64,000 nt of DNA from positions 1-64,000 of the forward strand of contig NZ_JANXUG010000066.1 of assembly GCF_025352015.1 (NCBI RefSeq). Reading direction: 5' to 3'. Of this stretch, positions 26,035 to 37,303 are shown in pieces. The first letter of the stretch is position 1; each line of letters begins with the position of its first letter. The notes below the pieces were generated by a model, which searched no databases, was not told the origin of the DNA, and worked only from the letters and a program-made list of their open reading frames with translations. This DNA comes from Flavobacterium sp. Its GTDB lineage: Bacteria; Bacteroidota; Bacteroidia; Flavobacteriales; Flavobacteriaceae. A program made the translations under genes and the position numbers.

Positions 26035-27447
26035 CTATTTTAAATTATCTTCAAAGTGGGAATCAAATATATTAGTAAATGCATTTTTGATTAAACCCTT
26101 GTTGTCAAGTATTATCGTCCTATGTATTTTATTAATCGCCCATTTATTTTTTATATCGTCAAAATCGGGGCAATGTAATTCAGTGGCAGCTTTAAATTGA
26201 TAATTGAATAATGCTTTTTGCCATTCTTCTTGATTGTCATTAAGATTTACTGCAACAAAATTATAATGAGGAAATTTCGATTTTAGAACTGTAACTTTCT
26301 TGTGAACAGCTTCTAAATGTGATTTTGCGCTCTCTGTCCAAAAGAAAAATACGGTATTTGGTCTAGCTACTGTAGTAGAAGAAACCTTTTTGCCATTTAC
26401 ATCCACAAGCATTACTTCAGGCAAGGAGTTGCCTACTTTTAGCATTTGTATGGCACTGCAAATAGTATTTATTTCGTTTTTCTTACTTTTATCGGTAGAT
26501 ATTTTTTTGTAACAGTCTAAAAATTTTTGATTATTGGCCATGTTCTGATCTTCGAGCAAATAAGTAAAAGCTATATTGTTCAGAATATTATCTTTTATTT
26601 TGGAATTTTTTATCAAGGTATCCGCAATTTTCATTTTGTTGATATTTGTTTTCAAAGCCAAATCGTTTTCAGTAAAATGATTGTGATAATTTATAGTTCC
26701 CATATTGTTGAGCATATTGGATAAATACATCACGTAAGGTGCATAATTGGAGAGTTCAGCGTTACTAAAATCAATAGTAGAGCGATAACTGTAATAGTTG
26801 GCGGGTAATTTTTCGATAATATCTTCTCCAGTTCTAATCTTATGAATTAAAGGATATAGTTCTTTTTTTGAATAATAACTAAAATCAACCGCAGCTTTGG
26901 CATATACATCAAATCCTTCACTCCATTTTATGGCTTCTTTATTGGTTTTATATAACGACTTTGTATTAGAATAAGTAGTATCTATATTTTTTGAAAAAGC
27001 TTCAAAATTATCATCAAAAACATCAAACATCTTGTTTTTATCTTTTTCATTTTTCAAATACAATTCCATCAAAAAGTTATTTTTTTCGCCACCACGACCA
27101 CAATAAACAACAGATTCATCAAAATCTTTTGAATTCACGCGAACCATAATACTATCATTCTTATCAAAATAGACGTATTGATATTCGGGTTCATGTTTGA
27201 AGGAATAAAGTCCGGGCGCAAGTGAATCAAACTGAATAAAAAAACGATTATTTTTATCGAGTTTAAGAGTGTCAATTACTTCATTGTCTTTGCAAAAAAG
27301 CACTAAAGTGTTATTGGGATTGATTACTTCACCACCAAAATAAGCCACATATTCACTACCTTTTGACTCGTTTTTGCACGAACAAAAGAGGACGATTATA
27401 GGAAATATAAAACTTAAAATTTTTACATAAGTATACTTGTACATCAT
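26035..27447 (-). CDS. TlpA-like thioredoxin-fold lipoprotein lacking the CxxC motif
   Basis: A 470-residue lipoprotein (signal with lipobox LFCSCKN). The N-terminal 100 residues resemble the beta domain (DUF4369-like) that precedes thioredoxin domains in Bacteroidota TlpA-like proteins. The middle is helical. From about residue 345 a thioredoxin fold starts (GNSLPEVMLVDVNGKKV, then NTVFFFWTESAKSHLEAV). At the place where CxxC is expected the sequence is WTESAKSH, so no redox-active cysteines remain. It should face the periplasm or cell surface as a non-redox binding protein; the partner is unknown. Confidence 0.7.
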   Translation of the reverse strand: MMYKYTYVKILSFIFPIIVLFCSCKNESKGSEYVAYFGGEVINPNNTLVLFCKDNEVIDTLKLDKNNRFFIQFDSLAPGLYSFKHEPEYQYVYFDKNDSIMVRVNSKDFDESVVYCGRGGEKNNFLMELYLKNEKDKNKMFDVFDDNFEAFSKNIDTTYSNTKSLYKTNKEAIKWSEGFDVYAKAAVDFSYYSKKELYPLIHKIRTGEDIIEKLPANYYSYRSTIDFSNAELSNYAPYVMYLSNMLNNMGTINYHNHFTENDLALKTNINKMKIADTLIKNSKIKDNILNNIAFTYLLEDQNMANNQKFLDCYKKISTDKSKKNEINTICSAIQMLKVGNSLPEVMLVDVNGKKVSSTTVARPNTVFFFWTESAKSHLEAVHKKVTVLKSKFPHYNFVAVNLNDNQEEWQKALFNYQFKAATELHCPDFDDIKNKWAINKIHRTIILDNKGLIKNAFTNIFDSHFEDNLK

Positions 27448-27661
27448 TTAGTATTGGTAAACAAAATTAGAGGGATACTTTGAATTTAACTGTTAAGCTA
27501 TCGTTAAAGTTAGAAGATGCGATATATACTCTTTTTTATTATTTATACCATCTTTTTGAATTGTAGATTCTATTTTTTTAAAGTAAAACTCGGCTATAAA
27601 AACTAGTATTCCAAGACGTATTACTGAACACTATTCATTACTTTTGCACCAAATTTAATAA

Positions 27662-29293
<1,632 letters not shown>

Positions 29294-29300
29294 TGTATAC

Positions 29301-29336
29301 AAAACTCCCGAGTTAATACTTGGGAGTTTTTTGTTT
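29301..29336 (+). terminator. Terminator after the ABC-F gene
   Basis: AAAACTCCC / GGGAGTTTT stem, extended inward by a G-T pair and AGT/ACT to a TAAT loop, followed by T-rich sequence. It lies 8 bases past the stop. Confidence 0.88.
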
Positions 29337-29471
29337 TATTTCGTATTGGATGTAAAATTAATTGCTAAACGAAATTATAATTTTCACAAAATTATAATCA
29401 TTTACGTTACAATTTTCATAGTTGATTTATATGTTAACAAATGAGCTAGTTATAATACTACAGATGAGTTT

Positions 29472-29544
29472 TTTTATTCAATTTTTTAAAAAAAAAACTC
29501 AAATAACTATGTTAAATTTTTCTAAAAAAAGAAATTGAATAAAA
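29472..29544. other. Inverted repeat in the 305-base gap before the fasciclin gene
   Basis: TTTTATTCAATTT (29472-29484) and AAATTGAATAAAA (29532-29544) are perfect 13-bp inverted copies 47 bases apart, in very AT-rich sequence. A weak promoter (TTTG 29555-29558, N18, TAACTTTT 29577-29584) lies between this and the fasciclin ATG. The rest of the 29337-29598 gap shows no gene. Confidence 0.4.
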
Positions 29545-29598
29545 CCGTAAACAATTTGCTGGCGTAAATGGTTGTATAACTTTTAAAATAACAAAATT

Positions 29599-30165
29599 AT
29601 GAAAACTAGAAATTTTTTAACAACAGCTTTTTTTGCAGTAACACTTTTTGCAACAACAGCTATTTTTGCTCAAAAAGAAAAAACAGTAACGGTTGGCGGA
29701 GCACCAATGTATCCTTCAAAAAACATTATTGAAAACGCTGTAAACTCTAAAGACCATACCACATTGGTAGCTGCGGTTAAAGCTGCTGGATTGGTAGAAA
29801 CTTTAGAGGGAAAAGGACCATTCACTGTTTTTGCTCCAACGAACGAGGCATTTAACAAATTACCAAAAGGAACTGTAGAAACATTATTAAAACCAGAAAA
29901 CAAAAAAATGCTACAAAACATTCTTACTTATCATGTTGTAGCAGGTAAAATGAATTCTTCGGATATTGCTAAAGCTATCAAGGCTGGAAAAGGAAAAGCT
30001 TCTTTGAAAACAGTAAGTGGCGGAATTTTAATTGCATCGATGAAAGGCAAAAGTTTATATCTAACTGATGAAAATGGTAAAAGTGCCAAAGTTACAATTG
30101 CCAATGTAAACCAATCCAATGGTGTAATTCACGTTATAAATGCAGTAGTTACTCCAAAAGCATAA
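29599..30165 (+). CDS. Secreted fasciclin (FAS1) domain protein
   Basis: A 188-residue protein with a Sec signal peptide (cleavage near AIFAQ) and one FAS1 domain. The two FAS1 signatures are present: H1 as FTVFAPTNEAFNKLP near residue 77 and H2 as LTYHVVAGK near residue 118, ending with NGVIHVINAVV. FAS1 proteins act in adhesion or surface matrices; single-domain bacterial forms are often stress- or biofilm-related. It is flanked by terminators on both sides, so it is expressed alone. Confidence 0.88.
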   Translation: MKTRNFLTTAFFAVTLFATTAIFAQKEKTVTVGGAPMYPSKNIIENAVNSKDHTTLVAAVKAAGLVETLEGKGPFTVFAPTNEAFNKLPKGTVETLLKPENKKMLQNILTYHVVAGKMNSSDIAKAIKAGKGKASLKTVSGGILIASMKGKSLYLTDENGKSAKVTIANVNQSNGVIHVINAVVTPKA

Positions 30166-30205
30166 TTTTACACTTGTACTTCGAAAATATTTAGTGTAAA
30201 ATACT

Positions 30206-30241
30206 AAAGTCTCCCTTTATAGGTTTGGGGAGACTTTTTTG
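30206..30241 (+). terminator. Terminator after the fasciclin gene
   Basis: AAAGTCTCCC / GGGAGACTTT stem with a 12-base loop and a T6 tail. It lies in the gap to the convergent pheT gene, whose stop is two bases beyond. Confidence 0.85.
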
Positions 30242-30242
30242 T

Positions 30243-32666
30243 TTATTGTCTTAAACTCGCGCCTACTTCGGTTTCTAAATTCTTTTGAAGTTTACTCATA
30301 ACTTTATCAATTTGCTCATCAGTCAATGTTTTAGTTGTGTCTTGCAATGTAAAACTCACCGCATAAGACTTCTTACCATCTGGAAGGTTTTTGCCTTCGT
30401 AAACATCAAATAAATTAATGTCTTTTAGCAACGACTTTTCTGTTTGGCGAGCAATGGTATAAATTGAATCAAAGGCAACAACTTTATCTACTAATAAAGC
30501 TAAATCTCTGCGAACTTCAGGATATTTAGGAATATCAGTAAACTTGATTTTATTGTTAATTAATTTTAAAATAATATTCCAATTAAAATCAGCGAACAAC
30601 ACTTCTTGTTTTATATCAAAGTGTTTTAAGATTGATTTTTTTACGGTACCTAATTCAACTAAAATATCTTTACCACAGCTTATCGCCATTCCTTCTGCAA
30701 ATACATCAGATTCGAGAGGCTTGTTCAGCAGTTTGCAAATGCCTAAACGCTCTAATACACCAATTACATACCCTTTAAACAGGAAGAAATCAGAAGGTTT
30801 TTGAGCAGTTGTCCAGCTTTCATCCATTCGGTTACCGGTTACAAATAAGGTTAAATGTTTTGATTCGTCATAGCCCGAAGGTAATTTGTGATAGGTTTTT
30901 CCGAATTCGAATAATTTCAAATCTCTATTTCGTCGGTTAATGTTATATGAAACTGCCTCCAATCCCGAAAAAAGTAAAGATTGACGCATAGCTGATAGAT
31001 CATTACTCAACGGATTTAACATTATTACGTTATAATCTTCGTTCAACGTTTCGGATAATTTCACATAATCTGGCGATGTCAATGAGTTGGCCATTATTTC
31101 ATGAAAACCAATAGAATTTAATTGTGTTGCGATAATATTTTGTACTTTATAATCTTCGGTTCGAGCCGAATTGGCAACTGTAGCATTGAGTTTTTTGGTA
31201 AAATTAATATTGTTGTACCCATATACCCGAAGAATTTCTTCCACAACATCTACTTCGCGCTGTACATCTACACGATATGAGGGAATAATTAATCCCAAAC
31301 CAGCATCAGAAACCGTATTTACTTTAATATCAAGCGAAGCCAATATTTTCTTGATGGTTTCTTTAGGTAATTCTTGCCCGATTAATTTTGCGGTTTTATC
31401 AAAATGTAAGAATACAGGAAAATCTTCAATCTTTTTTGGATAGATATCCACAATGTCTGAAGTAATTTCGCCACCAGCAACCTCTTTAATCAAAAGTGCG
31501 GCGCGTTTTAATGCAAATTCAGTAATAGATGAATCTATTCCTCTTTCAAAACGAAACGAAGCATCCGTATTCAAAGCATGTCTTTTGGCCGATTTCCTAA
31601 CACTTATCGGATTAAAATAGGCGCTTTCAAGAAAAATACAATTGGTAGTTTCTGTAACGCCTGAACTTTTTCCGCCAAAAACACCAGCAATACAAAGTGG
31701 TCCTTTTTCATCGCAAATCATTAAATCTTCTTCGCTCAAAGTTCTTTCCACATCGTCAAGCGTGGTGAATTTGGTTCCTGCCGCAACGGTTTTTACGATG
31801 ATTTTTCCATTGATTTTAGCAGCATCAAAGGCATGAAGTGGCTGGCCTAAATCGTGTAAAATATAATTGGTGACGTCTACTATATTATTTTTTGGCGAAA
31901 TCCCAATAGCTTTCAAGCGGTTTTGTAACCATGCTGGCGAAGGTTTTACTGTTAATCCAGAAAGGGTAACACCGCAATATCTGGGTGCTAATTTGCTGTC
32001 TTTAATATCAACATCAATTTTCAAGGTTCTTTTATCAATTCTAAAAGTACTTACTGACGGGGTGATAATCTCAATGTTGCTGTTTTTTTGCAATAAATTT
32101 GCGCGCAAGTCACGCGCCACACCATAATGTGACATGGCATCAGCACGATTTGGAGTTAAACCAATTTCAAAAACCTCGTCATTTTCTATATTGAAAACTT
32201 TGGCACACGCTGTCCCAGGTTTTAATTTATCGTCCAAAATCATAATACCTTCATGACTAGTTCCAAGCCCTAGTTCATCTTCAGCACAAATCATTCCGTG
32301 GCTTTCTTGTCCTCGAATTTTTCCTTTTTTGATTTCATATTCAACACCATCTTTATCAAACAATTTTGTTCCAATGGTAGCAACCGGTACTTTTTGTCCT
32401 GCAGCAACATTGTTAGCACCACATACTATATGAACGGGTGATGTTTCTCCAATATCAACCGTAGTGACTTTTAATCTATCAGCATCAGGATGTTTTTCAC
32501 AACTTAAAACATGACCGACCACAACGCCAACTAGACCGCCTCGCACCGATTGATAGTTGCTAACCGTTTCAACTTCTAAACCTAAATCGGTTAAAATGGC
32601 AGCAATATCCTCTGATTTTTTATCAATTTTAATAAATTGTTTTAACCAATTGTATGAAATCTTCAT
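30243..32666 (-). CDS. pheT: Phenylalanine-tRNA ligase beta subunit
   Basis: An 807-residue subunit that, with PheS, charges tRNA-Phe. Domains in order: the EMAP-like tRNA-binding domain (GHVLSCEKHPDADRLKVTTV, about 60-80), B3/B4 editing region, B5, the catalytic-like core and a C-terminal anticodon-binding FDX-ACB domain (FTDIPKYPEVRRDLALLVDK). The track start at 32708 adds 14 residues; the ATG at 32666 (MKISYNWLKQFI) is the normal family start. pheS is not adjacent, as is usual in Bacteroidota. Confidence 0.96.
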   Translation of the reverse strand: MKISYNWLKQFIKIDKKSEDIAAILTDLGLEVETVSNYQSVRGGLVGVVVGHVLSCEKHPDADRLKVTTVDIGETSPVHIVCGANNVAAGQKVPVATIGTKLFDKDGVEYEIKKGKIRGQESHGMICAEDELGLGTSHEGIMILDDKLKPGTACAKVFNIENDEVFEIGLTPNRADAMSHYGVARDLRANLLQKNSNIEIITPSVSTFRIDKRTLKIDVDIKDSKLAPRYCGVTLSGLTVKPSPAWLQNRLKAIGISPKNNIVDVTNYILHDLGQPLHAFDAAKINGKIIVKTVAAGTKFTTLDDVERTLSEEDLMICDEKGPLCIAGVFGGKSSGVTETTNCIFLESAYFNPISVRKSAKRHALNTDASFRFERGIDSSITEFALKRAALLIKEVAGGEITSDIVDIYPKKIEDFPVFLHFDKTAKLIGQELPKETIKKILASLDIKVNTVSDAGLGLIIPSYRVDVQREVDVVEEILRVYGYNNINFTKKLNATVANSARTEDYKVQNIIATQLNSIGFHEIMANSLTSPDYVKLSETLNEDYNVIMLNPLSNDLSAMRQSLLFSGLEAVSYNINRRNRDLKLFEFGKTYHKLPSGYDESKHLTLFVTGNRMDESWTTAQKPSDFFLFKGYVIGVLERLGICKLLNKPLESDVFAEGMAISCGKDILVELGTVKKSILKHFDIKQEVLFADFNWNIILKLINNKIKFTDIPKYPEVRRDLALLVDKVVAFDSIYTIARQTEKSLLKDINLFDVYEGKNLPDGKKSYAVSFTLQDTTKTLTDEQIDKVMSKLQKNLETEVGASLRQ

Positions 32667-32722
32667 TTGAATGTATTTGATTTTACAAGCTGCAAAGATA
32701 ATTATCAATTGTGAATTATGAA

Positions 32723-32832
32723 TTATGAATTATCATTTATTAGCTGTATCGAAAAGGATTTGACGGGTTTTCGCTCGTAAGGAACAGGATTAAATATAAA
32801 ATCAACCACAACTGCACTCGGTGCTTTATATT
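32723..32832 (-). other. Intergenic stretch with palindromes and a possible gene remnant
   Basis: Between pheT and recG the minus strand keeps a 35-codon open frame without a start, reading YKAPSAVVVDFIFNPVPYER and onward to a TAA at 32723, which lies in an AATTCAT repeat tract. The composition looks protein-like and could be the tail of a decayed gene. The same stretch holds the inverted pairs AATATAAA / TTTATATT (32793-32800, 32825-32832), GCAC-TCG-GTGC, and CGAAAA / TTTTCG. No family was recognised. Confidence 0.3.
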
Positions 32833-32925
32833 ATTTAAATATTTTGCACATGTTTAAGCTTAATTGTATACTATATATAAAATTTTGTGATTTAAATTTG
32901 ATAATTCATAATTCACCATTCTTCA

Positions 32926-35058
32926 TTAACTAATATAATTCCAAATGTTTTTCTTTTTTGTTAATTCGAGGAAAACTGTTTTAAGGTTTTGATGTTCGGG
33001 CAAACTCATCGAAGCATCTTTTTTCAACAATTCAATCGCTTTATTTCTTGCTAACAATAAGATGTCTTTATCCCGAACTAAATCTGCAATTTGAAGTTGC
33101 AATACACCACTTTGTTGTTTTCCCATAAGATCTCCTGGACCACGAAGTTTCAAATCTACTTCGGCAATTTCGAAACCATCGTTGGTTTTACACATCGTTT
33201 CTAATCTAATTTTGCTATCGTTTGATAATTTAAAAGAAGTCATCAAAATACAATAACTCTGTTCGGCACCGCGACCCACACGACCGCGCAACTGATGCAG
33301 CTGTGACAAACCAAAACGTTCGGCACTTTCTATAAGCATTACACTTGCGTTTGGAATATTTACGCCTACTTCAATAACTGTTGTGGCGACCATAATATTG
33401 GTTTTTCCTGCGACAAAGCGTTTCATTTCGGCATCTTTTTCGGCAGGTTTCATTTTGCCATGAACCATTGAAATGCTGTATTTAGGCAGCGGAAAATCTC
33501 TTGAAATACTTTCATAACCATCCATTAAATCTTTGTAATCCATCGTTTCACTTTCTTGAATCAACGGATATACAATATAAATTTGACGACCTTTTTCGAT
33601 TTCATCTTTTATAAATTTCCAAACTTTCAATCGGTTGCTGTCGAACCTATGCACGGTTTGAATAGGTTTTCGTCCAGGGGGTAATTCGTCAATCACTGAA
33701 ATATCTAAATCACCATACAAACTCATCGCCAAAGTTCTAGGAATAGGAGTGGCGGTCATGACTAAAATGTGTGGCGGGATTGCCCCACCAACTTCGTTTG
33801 ATGGGCTTCCTTTTTTCCAAAGTTTAGAACGCTGTTCTACTCCAAAACGATGTTGTTCGTCAATAATTGCCAAACCTAAATTGAGAAATTGAACCTTATC
33901 TTCAAGCAAAGCGTGTGTGCCAATAAGTATATGCAGATTTCCGTTTTCTAATGTTTCGTGGATTATTTTTCGCTCGGCAGTTTTAGTGGAACCCGTTAGT
34001 ATTTTGATGGTAATGTTGAGGTCTTTTGCCAGTTCGGTCAATCCGTTGTAGTGCTGATTTGCTAAAATTTCTGTTGGTGCCATCAAGCAACTTTGAAAGC
34101 CATTATCTAATGCAATAAGCATTGCCATTAGCGCCACAATGGTTTTTCCAGAACCTACATCACCTTGTAATAATCGATTCATTTGGGCATTGGTTCCCAT
34201 ATCGTTTCTGATTTCTTTGAGCACTTTTTTCTGGGCATTGGTCAACTCAAAAGGTAAATGATTATTATAGAAATCATTAAAATTAGTACCAATAATGGTA
34301 AACGGATGTCCCTTTATTTTGTGCTTGCGCACCAAGTTTTTGGTTATTAATTGCAATTGGATGAAGAACAATTCTTCAAACTTTAATCTAAACTGGGCTT
34401 TTATTAAAAGCTCCGCACTTTTTGGAAAATGAATGTTGAAAAGTGCCGCATTTTTTGAAATTAATTTTAATTCCTCTATTAAATACTGTGGTAAAGTTTC
34501 AGTAAAATTGGCTTGCGTTTCCTGAAAAAGTTGCTGCATCATTTTATTGATGGCTCTGTTAGAAATACCTCGATTAGTCAAGGTTTCTGTAGAGGGATAA
34601 ACGGGTTGCATGGCGGAACGCAAGCTTTGTTCATGTTCTGCTAACAACTCCATTTCGGGATGCGCCATGTTGTATTGATTGCCATAAGAAGTAACTTTTC
34701 CGAAAATCACATAAGTTACATTGAGTTTTAAACTCTCGCGAATCCATTTGTGACCTTGAAACCACACTAATTCGATTTGCCCAGTTTCATCTACAAAAGT
34801 GGCAACCAAACGCTTTTTGGCTTTGCCAAATTCTACCGTTTTAACGTTGATAATTTTACCAACTATTTGAACCTCGGTAACATTGTTTTGTAGTTCATTA
34901 ATCTTGTAATATCTAGTTCTATCAATGTAACGATTAGGATAAAAATGGAGTAAATCCTCATATTTGTGAATGCCTATTTCTTTGCGCAACAATTCTCCGC
35001 GCTGGGGACCAACGCCTTTAAGGTATTCGATAGGAGTTTGGAGAAGTGAGTTTGACAT
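32926..35058 (-). CDS. recG: ATP-dependent DNA helicase RecG
   Basis: A 710-residue helicase that remodels stalled replication forks and branched DNA. The N-terminal wedge (OB) domain covers about 60-160. The helicase motifs follow: Walker A LLQGDVGSGKT, the DExH-type box IIDEQHRFG, VMTATPIPRTLAM, and VGVNIPNASVMLIE with QLRGRVGRG in the second RecA domain. Length and the start MSNSLLQTPIEYLKGVGP match the family. No neighbouring genes share the pathway. Confidence 0.96.
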   Translation of the reverse strand: MSNSLLQTPIEYLKGVGPQRGELLRKEIGIHKYEDLLHFYPNRYIDRTRYYKINELQNNVTEVQIVGKIINVKTVEFGKAKKRLVATFVDETGQIELVWFQGHKWIRESLKLNVTYVIFGKVTSYGNQYNMAHPEMELLAEHEQSLRSAMQPVYPSTETLTNRGISNRAINKMMQQLFQETQANFTETLPQYLIEELKLISKNAALFNIHFPKSAELLIKAQFRLKFEELFFIQLQLITKNLVRKHKIKGHPFTIIGTNFNDFYNNHLPFELTNAQKKVLKEIRNDMGTNAQMNRLLQGDVGSGKTIVALMAMLIALDNGFQSCLMAPTEILANQHYNGLTELAKDLNITIKILTGSTKTAERKIIHETLENGNLHILIGTHALLEDKVQFLNLGLAIIDEQHRFGVEQRSKLWKKGSPSNEVGGAIPPHILVMTATPIPRTLAMSLYGDLDISVIDELPPGRKPIQTVHRFDSNRLKVWKFIKDEIEKGRQIYIVYPLIQESETMDYKDLMDGYESISRDFPLPKYSISMVHGKMKPAEKDAEMKRFVAGKTNIMVATTVIEVGVNIPNASVMLIESAERFGLSQLHQLRGRVGRGAEQSYCILMTSFKLSNDSKIRLETMCKTNDGFEIAEVDLKLRGPGDLMGKQQSGVLQLQIADLVRDKDILLLARNKAIELLKKDASMSLPEHQNLKTVFLELTKKKNIWNYIS

Positions 35059-35168
35059 TTTTATTTTTTAAGAAAAATTATACAGATAATAGAATATAAA
35101 AACCTATATTTCATCTATTTTCTTTGTTCTATTCTCTTTATTCTTTCTTAAAGCGAAGATAGTTTTTT

Positions 35169-35204
35169 AATTTGAAAATTTGAAAATGACACAATTTGAA
35201 AATG
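35169..35204. repeat. Short direct repeat AATTTGAAAA
   Basis: AATTTGAAA occurs three times in 36 bases (AATTTGAAAATTTGAAAATG, then AATTTGAAAATG) in the recG / M1 peptidase divergent gap. A further copy lies just before and inside the RluA homolog start (about 44336-44355). Confidence 0.5.
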
Positions 35205-35233
35205 ATTATATTCGTATTAAATAATCAATCACA

Positions 35234-37303
35234 ATGCGACTACTATTTTTACTCTTATTTACCGTTATTACTTTTGCTCAACAAACCTCAAAAGTTGATT
35301 TTAAAACGGCTTACGGAAGCATTTCTATTAATCCAACTGAAAAAAAAGTTTTTGGTTCGGTTCGGTATGAATTTGAAGTAAAAGAAATCATTGATACGAT
35401 AAAAATTGATGCTCAAAAAATGACTTTTTCGGATGTTAAAATCAATAATCAGCCAGTCAAATTTAAAAACAATCAGAAGGAATTATTACTTTTTGAAGGC
35501 TTTAAAAAAGGCATAAACTGGGTGAGTTTTAGTTATAGTGCTTTTCCAAAACAAACGATGTATTTTAATGGAGGAGAAACTGAAAATCAACAAATTTGGA
35601 CACAAGGTCAAGGCAAATATACCAGTCATTGGTTTCCGAGTTTTGATGATGTCAATGAAAAAGTAATTTTCAATCTTCAGATAATTTGCCCAAATGACTT
35701 TGTGGTGATTTCAAACGGAGTTTTAAAAAATGTGAAACCTTTAGACAAAAATTTTAAAACTTGTGTCTACCAAATGAAACAGCCAATGAGTTCCTACTTA
35801 CTCGCTGTGGCAATTGGCGATTTCAGAAACAAAGTAGTGGCTTCCAAATCGGGAATACCGTTGCAGTTTTTTATTCAACCGCAAGACACCGCCAAGTTTG
35901 AACCAACTTACAGATATTCCAAAGAAATTTTTGATTATTTAGAAAAAGAAATAGGATACAAGTATCCTTGGCAAATTTATAAACAAATTCCAATTAAGGA
36001 CTTTCTTTATGGAGGGATGGAAAATACGAGTTGCACGCTGTTTGCGCAAGACTATGTAGTTGATGACATTGGTTTTAATGATAGAAATTATGTAAATGTC
36101 AATGCGCACGAGTTGGCTCACCAATGGTTTGGCGATTTGGTAACCGCAAAATCTGGGAAACATCATTGGCTTCAGGAAGGTTTTGCTACTTATTATGCTT
36201 TACTTGCAGAACGAAAGTTATTTGGTGATGATTATTTTTATCTTCAGATGTATCGCAATTCATTACAACTTCGAAATGCTTCCAAGACGGACACAATTTC
36301 CGTATTGAATGAAAAGGCGAGTTCCTTATCGTTCTATCAAAAAGGAGCTTGGGCATTACATGTAATTCGAGAAACTATTGGAGCGAAAGTTTTTCAAAAA
36401 GCGGTTAAAAACTATTTAAAAAAACACCAATATCAAAATATTGAAACTGATGATTTTTTGGATGAAATTAAAAAAGCAGCATCAACATTTGATACCAAAA
36501 ATTTTAAGAAAACTTGGTTAGAGGGCTATCAGTTTCCAACAGACGAAGTCAATAGTTCGTTGCTGAAAAATCAGTTTATACAAACGCTTTTTGAAGTGCA
36601 ACAAATGCGTAAAAAACTATTTGCAGAAAACAAACAAAAGTTCAAAGAGTTGCTGCAATCCAACGTTTTTTATCCTGTAAAGACCGATATTTTATACCAA
36701 CTCAAAGACATTTCGTTTCAAGATAAAAAGGAATTATTGACGTTGGCTTTACAAACAAATGACGTCAAAGTACGTCAGTCTGTAGCTGAATTTACTGAGA
36801 ATATTCCGTTAGAATTTAAAGCTAGTTACGAAACCTTATTGGATGATAAATCATACGAAACTAAAGAAATTGCATTTATGAATTTGTGGAAAAATTTTCC
36901 CGAAAGCCGCAGTTTTTATTTGAAGAAAGCCGAAAACTGGATAGGCAACAATGATAAAAGTTTACGGATATTATTTTTGACTTTTTCTGTAGAAAATGAT
37001 AGTCCAAAAAAATCAAAATATTATAAAGAATTAGTCGATTATACATCATCAAAATATGAAACTACCGTGCGTCAAAACGCAATTATAAATGCTTTAACCA
37101 TTAATCCTAGCGATGAAACGGTATTAAAAAATTTGGTTGATGCTACGACGCATTTCAAATGGCAATTCAGCAAGTTTGGACGCGATAAAATCAGGGAATT
37201 ATTGCGTCAAGATAATTTTAGAAAGTTATTTCAATCATTGATTCCACAACTCAATGAAAATGAAAAAATACAGTTACAAAGATTATTAGACGAAAAAAAA
37301 TGA
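35234..37303 (+). CDS. M1 family aminopeptidase (zinc metallopeptidase)
   Basis: A 689-residue protein with a signal peptide (MRLLFLLLFTVITFAQ). The exopeptidase motif YGGMEN and the zinc site HELAHQW with the third ligand Glu in HWLQEGFATYYA define the M1 family. The C-terminal part (about 450-689) is helical HEAT-like. It should trim N-terminal residues from peptides in the periplasm. The next gene, a patatin-like lipase, overlaps its stop by four bases (ATGA), so the two are co-translated. The start at 35234 is chosen because it opens the signal peptide. Confidence 0.93.
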   Translation: MRLLFLLLFTVITFAQQTSKVDFKTAYGSISINPTEKKVFGSVRYEFEVKEIIDTIKIDAQKMTFSDVKINNQPVKFKNNQKELLLFEGFKKGINWVSFSYSAFPKQTMYFNGGETENQQIWTQGQGKYTSHWFPSFDDVNEKVIFNLQIICPNDFVVISNGVLKNVKPLDKNFKTCVYQMKQPMSSYLLAVAIGDFRNKVVASKSGIPLQFFIQPQDTAKFEPTYRYSKEIFDYLEKEIGYKYPWQIYKQIPIKDFLYGGMENTSCTLFAQDYVVDDIGFNDRNYVNVNAHELAHQWFGDLVTAKSGKHHWLQEGFATYYALLAERKLFGDDYFYLQMYRNSLQLRNASKTDTISVLNEKASSLSFYQKGAWALHVIRETIGAKVFQKAVKNYLKKHQYQNIETDDFLDEIKKAASTFDTKNFKKTWLEGYQFPTDEVNSSLLKNQFIQTLFEVQQMRKKLFAENKQKFKELLQSNVFYPVKTDILYQLKDISFQDKKELLTLALQTNDVKVRQSVAEFTENIPLEFKASYETLLDDKSYETKEIAFMNLWKNFPESRSFYLKKAENWIGNNDKSLRILFLTFSVENDSPKKSKYYKELVDYTSSKYETTVRQNAIINALTINPSDETVLKNLVDATTHFKWQFSKFGRDKIRELLRQDNFRKLFQSLIPQLNENEKIQLQRLLDEKK

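Noticed and set aside
30544-32127. Several ORFs of 60-90 codons on the plus strand inside pheT
   Set aside because: They are shadows of the pheT reading frame, with no recognisable domain and no promoter.
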